Source: an uncultured Bacteriovoracaceae bacterium
Lineage (GTDB): Bacteria > Bdellovibrionota > Bacteriovoracia > Bacteriovoracales > Bacteriovoracaceae
Direction: 5' to 3'
Assembly: GCA_938034385.1 (NCBI GenBank)
Contig: CALHLC010000020.1
Coordinates: forward strand, 1 to 32,473
Length of the DNA: 32,473 nucleotides
Below the pieces are notes generated by a model. That model saw nothing but the letters and a program-made list of their open reading frames with translations. It did not search any database and had not been told where the DNA came from. The translations under genes and the position numbers were made by a program. The first letter of the stretch is position 1; the number at the start of each line of letters is the position of its first letter. Shown here one piece after another: positions 30,284 to 32,473 of the stretch.

Positions 30284-31972
30284 ATGAAATGTATGTTGAT
30301 ATTAATGCTTCTTCCATATCTCTGTTTTTCCTTATCAATTGAAAAGCAATGGAGTGAAGATTTTGAATTCTCATCAGAGGGTAAATGGGCAATAGAAAAT
30401 AGAAACAATCCATTTAAGTTTAACAATGCAGAATTAAGAGATACGATTTTAAAAGGAAAATTTCATGCTCTGAAATATCCTGTGAATGTTACACCGCTTC
30501 TTTTCCCTTATAGTGTTTTTGAAAAGGCCTTTGATGAAGCTCCTGTGAATTCTCCAGCTAGAAAATTAATCTATAAAATTTTGAAGCTAGGTAGCGGCTA
30601 TAAAACCAAAGAAGAGTTTTTTGAATATTCAGGACATATTCATTATCCAAAAAACGAAAATCAAAATTATTCTAAAATCCCTTTTCCTTCTGAAAAAAAA
30701 CGTGGACTTCCTATGGGGGGAACATTGATTCACAGGTATCAAGCCGAAGGTTTAACCTTTGGATGTGCTAGTTGTCACTCTGCAGATTTATTTGGGAAAA
30801 AAGTATTGGGATTAAGTGCTAGATTTCCAAAGGGCAATGACTTGTTCTTAGATGCAAAGAAAATGAAGAAAAATTATCGTCGATCAATTGGAAAATATAT
30901 CCTGGGAATGAGTGATGGAGAGTTGAAAATGATGGCCGATACACTTGAGACTCTTGATTGGGTACGAGCTAAAAAACCAGTAGTTTTAGGACTTGATACA
31001 TCTTTATCACAAGTAGGAGCGAGTCTTCATTATAGGCAAAAAGATGAATATGCTAGTAAGATAAAGCGTGAGGTCGCTGGTCCACATATTTTAGAAACTA
31101 AAGCTGCTGATAGTAAACCTGCTGTTTGGTGGAACTTAAAATATAAAACACGTTGGTTATCTGATGGTTCATTAGTAAGCGGAAATCCTGTTTACACGAA
31201 TTTCTTATGGAATGAAATTGGGAGAGGAACAGATCTTAAAGAGCTAGAAACTTGGATCGATCAAAATCAGTCTACGATTAAAGAGCTCACGACATCTGTT
31301 TTTTCAACTAAAGCTCCTAATTATCTAGATTTTTTTGATGAAAAAGAATTGAATTTGCATAAGGCCATGAGAGGTGAGGTGCAATATAAGAAATATTGTG
31401 AACGTTGCCATGGACAATATATTAAGAATTGGAGTGTTGATAAGGATTTAGAGTTTAAAAAACTAGTAAAAACAAAAGAAGTTCGTTATCACAAAAAAAC
31501 ACCTGTCGTGAATGTTGGGACAGACCCAGGACGTTTTGAAGGGATGAAGTATTTCTCGGATGATTTAAATCGCTTGGCAATACAAAAAAATAAATCAATT
31601 AAAGTACTTCCTCAAGTGGGATATGTTCCACCACCTTTGGTTGGAATTTGGGCTAGGTGGCCGTATTTTCATAATAATTCAGCTCCAAGCTTATGTGTCG
31701 TTTTGACCCAAAGTAGTAAGAGACCTAAGACGTATTGGGCAGTGAAAGCAAATGATCCTGATAAGGATTTCGATAAAGAATGTAATGGCTATCCTCTGCC
31801 GGCAAAAATTAGCAAAAAATGGAAGAAAAATAAAAAGTATTATTACGACACAGCTAAGGCCGGTATGAGAAATACAGGTCATGATAAGAAAATATTCGTT
31901 GATAAGTCAGGCAAGGAATATATGACAAAGTCACAAAAACTTGATTTAATCGAATTTCTCAAAACTTTATAA
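30284..31972 (+). CDS. dihaem cytochrome c, RoxA-like
   Basis: A 562-residue periplasmic protein with signal peptide (about 1-18) and two haem-binding motifs, CASCH at 161-165 and CERCH at 372-376. The C-terminal sequence GYVPPPLVGIWARWPYFHNNSAPSL (His463) follows the pattern Y-x-x-PPL-x-GIW-x-x-x-PY-x-HN-x-S-x-PSL of the rubber-oxygenase RoxA/dihaem peroxidase-like family, with a later R-P-x-x-Y/F. The large N-terminal part (to about 150) has no match that I can name. Family members include peroxidases and oxygenases, so the reaction is not predictable. No Shine-Dalgarno is obvious. The stop is only 11 bases before the tRNA gene. Confidence 0.82.
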   Translation: MKCMLILMLLPYLCFSLSIEKQWSEDFEFSSEGKWAIENRNNPFKFNNAELRDTILKGKFHALKYPVNVTPLLFPYSVFEKAFDEAPVNSPARKLIYKILKLGSGYKTKEEFFEYSGHIHYPKNENQNYSKIPFPSEKKRGLPMGGTLIHRYQAEGLTFGCASCHSADLFGKKVLGLSARFPKGNDLFLDAKKMKKNYRRSIGKYILGMSDGELKMMADTLETLDWVRAKKPVVLGLDTSLSQVGASLHYRQKDEYASKIKREVAGPHILETKAADSKPAVWWNLKYKTRWLSDGSLVSGNPVYTNFLWNEIGRGTDLKELETWIDQNQSTIKELTTSVFSTKAPNYLDFFDEKELNLHKAMRGEVQYKKYCERCHGQYIKNWSVDKDLEFKKLVKTKEVRYHKKTPVVNVGTDPGRFEGMKYFSDDLNRLAIQKNKSIKVLPQVGYVPPPLVGIWARWPYFHNNSAPSLCVVLTQSSKRPKTYWAVKANDPDKDFDKECNGYPLPAKISKKWKKNKKYYYDTAKAGMRNTGHDKKIFVDKSGKEYMTKSQKLDLIEFLKTL

Positions 31973-31983
31973 AGTTACAAAAC

Positions 31984-32067
31984 GCGGATGTGGTGAAATG
32001 GTAAACACGCGGGCTTGAGGGGCTCGTGACTTCGGTCTTGGAGGTTCAAGTCCTCTCATCCGCACCA
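31984..32067 (+). tRNA. tRNA-Leu (anticodon GAG)
   Basis: Class II tRNA of 84 nt with encoded CCA. Acceptor arms GCGGATG and CATCCGC pair perfectly, and the discriminator is A. The D arm is GTG/CAC around AAATGGTAAA. The anticodon stem CGGGC/GCTCG (one G-T pair) encloses TTGAGGG with anticodon GAG, reading CUC and CUU. A long variable arm GAC-TTCG-GTC follows, and the T arm is GGAGG/CCTCT around TTCAAGT. It starts 11 bases after the dihaem cytochrome stop, so it may be part of the same transcript. Confidence 0.97.
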
Positions 32068-32092
32068 TTTAATAAGAATTTGTTTTTCAATC

Positions 32093-32371
32093 TCACTGTT
32101 GCGAAAGAAATATTGCACAAGCAGAAAAGACACTTAAAAAGTCTTTAAATCCATCAATTGGAGCTTTGTTTGAACCATAGTGAAGTTCTACGTCTTCTAA
32201 AACTTCACGAGTATATTCAATAAAGTCATTCTCACTCATAACTTCTTCGGCAAATAAGACCTTACTTCTTGATGAGTTAATCTTGGTTGATCCCATTCTA
32301 TCCAACTTATCTAAAATCTTTAAGACTACTTCAGAATATACTCGCTTAGTAGTGGAACTTAACTCTAACAT
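32093..32371 (-). CDS. small hypothetical protein
   Basis: A 92-residue, probably helical, acidic cytosolic protein with no signal peptide; a hydrophobic end (FKDFLSVFSACAIFLSQQ) could be an amphipathic helix. I do not recognise it. ATG is preceded by no strong ribosome binding site, but a perfect 15-base palindrome lies 11-25 bases upstream of it. The gene converges on the tRNA with 25 bases between. Coding status rests on length and codon use alone. Confidence 0.6.
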   Translation of the reverse strand: MLELSSTTKRVYSEVVLKILDKLDRMGSTKINSSRSKVLFAEEVMSENDFIEYTREVLEDVELHYGSNKAPIDGFKDFLSVFSACAIFLSQQ

Positions 32372-32376
32372 TTCGT

Positions 32377-32396
32377 AATCATTGATGATTCATCAA
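32377..32396. promoter_or_regulatory. overlapping palindromes upstream of the small hypothetical gene
   Basis: TTGATGA-T-TCATCAA (32382-32396) is a perfect palindrome around one central base. It overlaps AATCAT-TG-ATGATT (32377-32390), another perfect inverted repeat. Together these give three alternating ATCAT/ATGAT half-sites at 7-base intervals, directly upstream of the gene that starts at 32371. This resembles an operator or a 5' mRNA hairpin; no protein can be named. Confidence 0.4.
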
Positions 32397-32473
32397 CTTT
32401 TTTAAAACCAAATTTTCAGTTAGTAATGTAAGTACCTAAAACTTTATACCTTAACGCCCACTTTAGGCAAGCC

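Noticed and set aside
1-32473. Prophage, transposon or integrated element
   Set aside because: No integrase, transposase, terminal repeats or duplicated tRNA end was found; the tRNA-Leu 3' end is not repeated in the window as far as I can see.

Overview
The window is AT-rich chromosomal DNA from a Gram-negative bacterium. Many products carry Sec or lipoprotein signal peptides. There is an OmpA-type outer-membrane protein, a three-subunit type-B succinate dehydrogenase, System II (ResB/CcsA) cytochrome c maturation, several small c-type cytochromes, and a VWA lipoprotein of the kind common in myxobacteria and bdellovibrios. Together these suggest a Bdellovibrionota/Bacteriovoracales-type organism. 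That is inference from gene content and was not tested by phylogeny. No prophage, IS element or CRISPR array was seen, so this looks like ordinary chromosome with lineage-specific secreted genes interspersed.

Layout. 1-6118: transaldolase (-), a secreted orphan protein (+), two overlapping lipid-anchored monohaem cytochromes (-), and a tightly coupled four-gene cassette of secreted proteins (+) whose first and last genes are paralogues. 6154-10002: a ccsA/resB/membrane acyltransferase operon (-). 10011-12632: an MFS transporter (+), a thiamine pyrophosphokinase-like protein (-), and a cytochrome c plus GNAT pair (+). 12767-17849: a large OmpA-family barrel protein, a TauE/SafE permease (-), an MscS channel, a lipoprotein and a small secreted protein. 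18027-21883: an MltD-like lytic transglycosylase (+) converging on DUF423 and an M48 peptidase (-), then a SprT-like/DUF2786 protein preceded by very small secreted ORFs (-). 22170-24371: a lipoprotein with seven Cys repeats and a VWA domain. 24373-27776: sdhCAB (-). 28078-30232: Flp pilin, its prepilin peptidase, and a papain-like protease gene broken by an in-frame stop. 30284-32371: a dihaem cytochrome, tRNA-Leu(GAG) and a small hypothetical gene.

How the genes fit together. Succinate dehydrogenase, four c-type cytochromes and the System II haem-ligation pair point to a respiratory chain with several periplasmic electron carriers. The rest is mostly envelope: anchored or secreted proteins, peptidoglycan and protein turnover enzymes, and a mechanosensitive channel.

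The most striking features are: (1) the C1-type protease whose reading frame is stopped by TAA directly after the catalytic Cys codon, with His and Asn intact downstream; (2) the Cys-repeat/VWA lipoprotein; (3) a 46-codon secreted peptide gene with a good promoter and ribosome binding site, whose frame would continue into a 29-codon basic tail if a seven-base homopolymer were one base longer; and (4) the four-gene secreted cassette.
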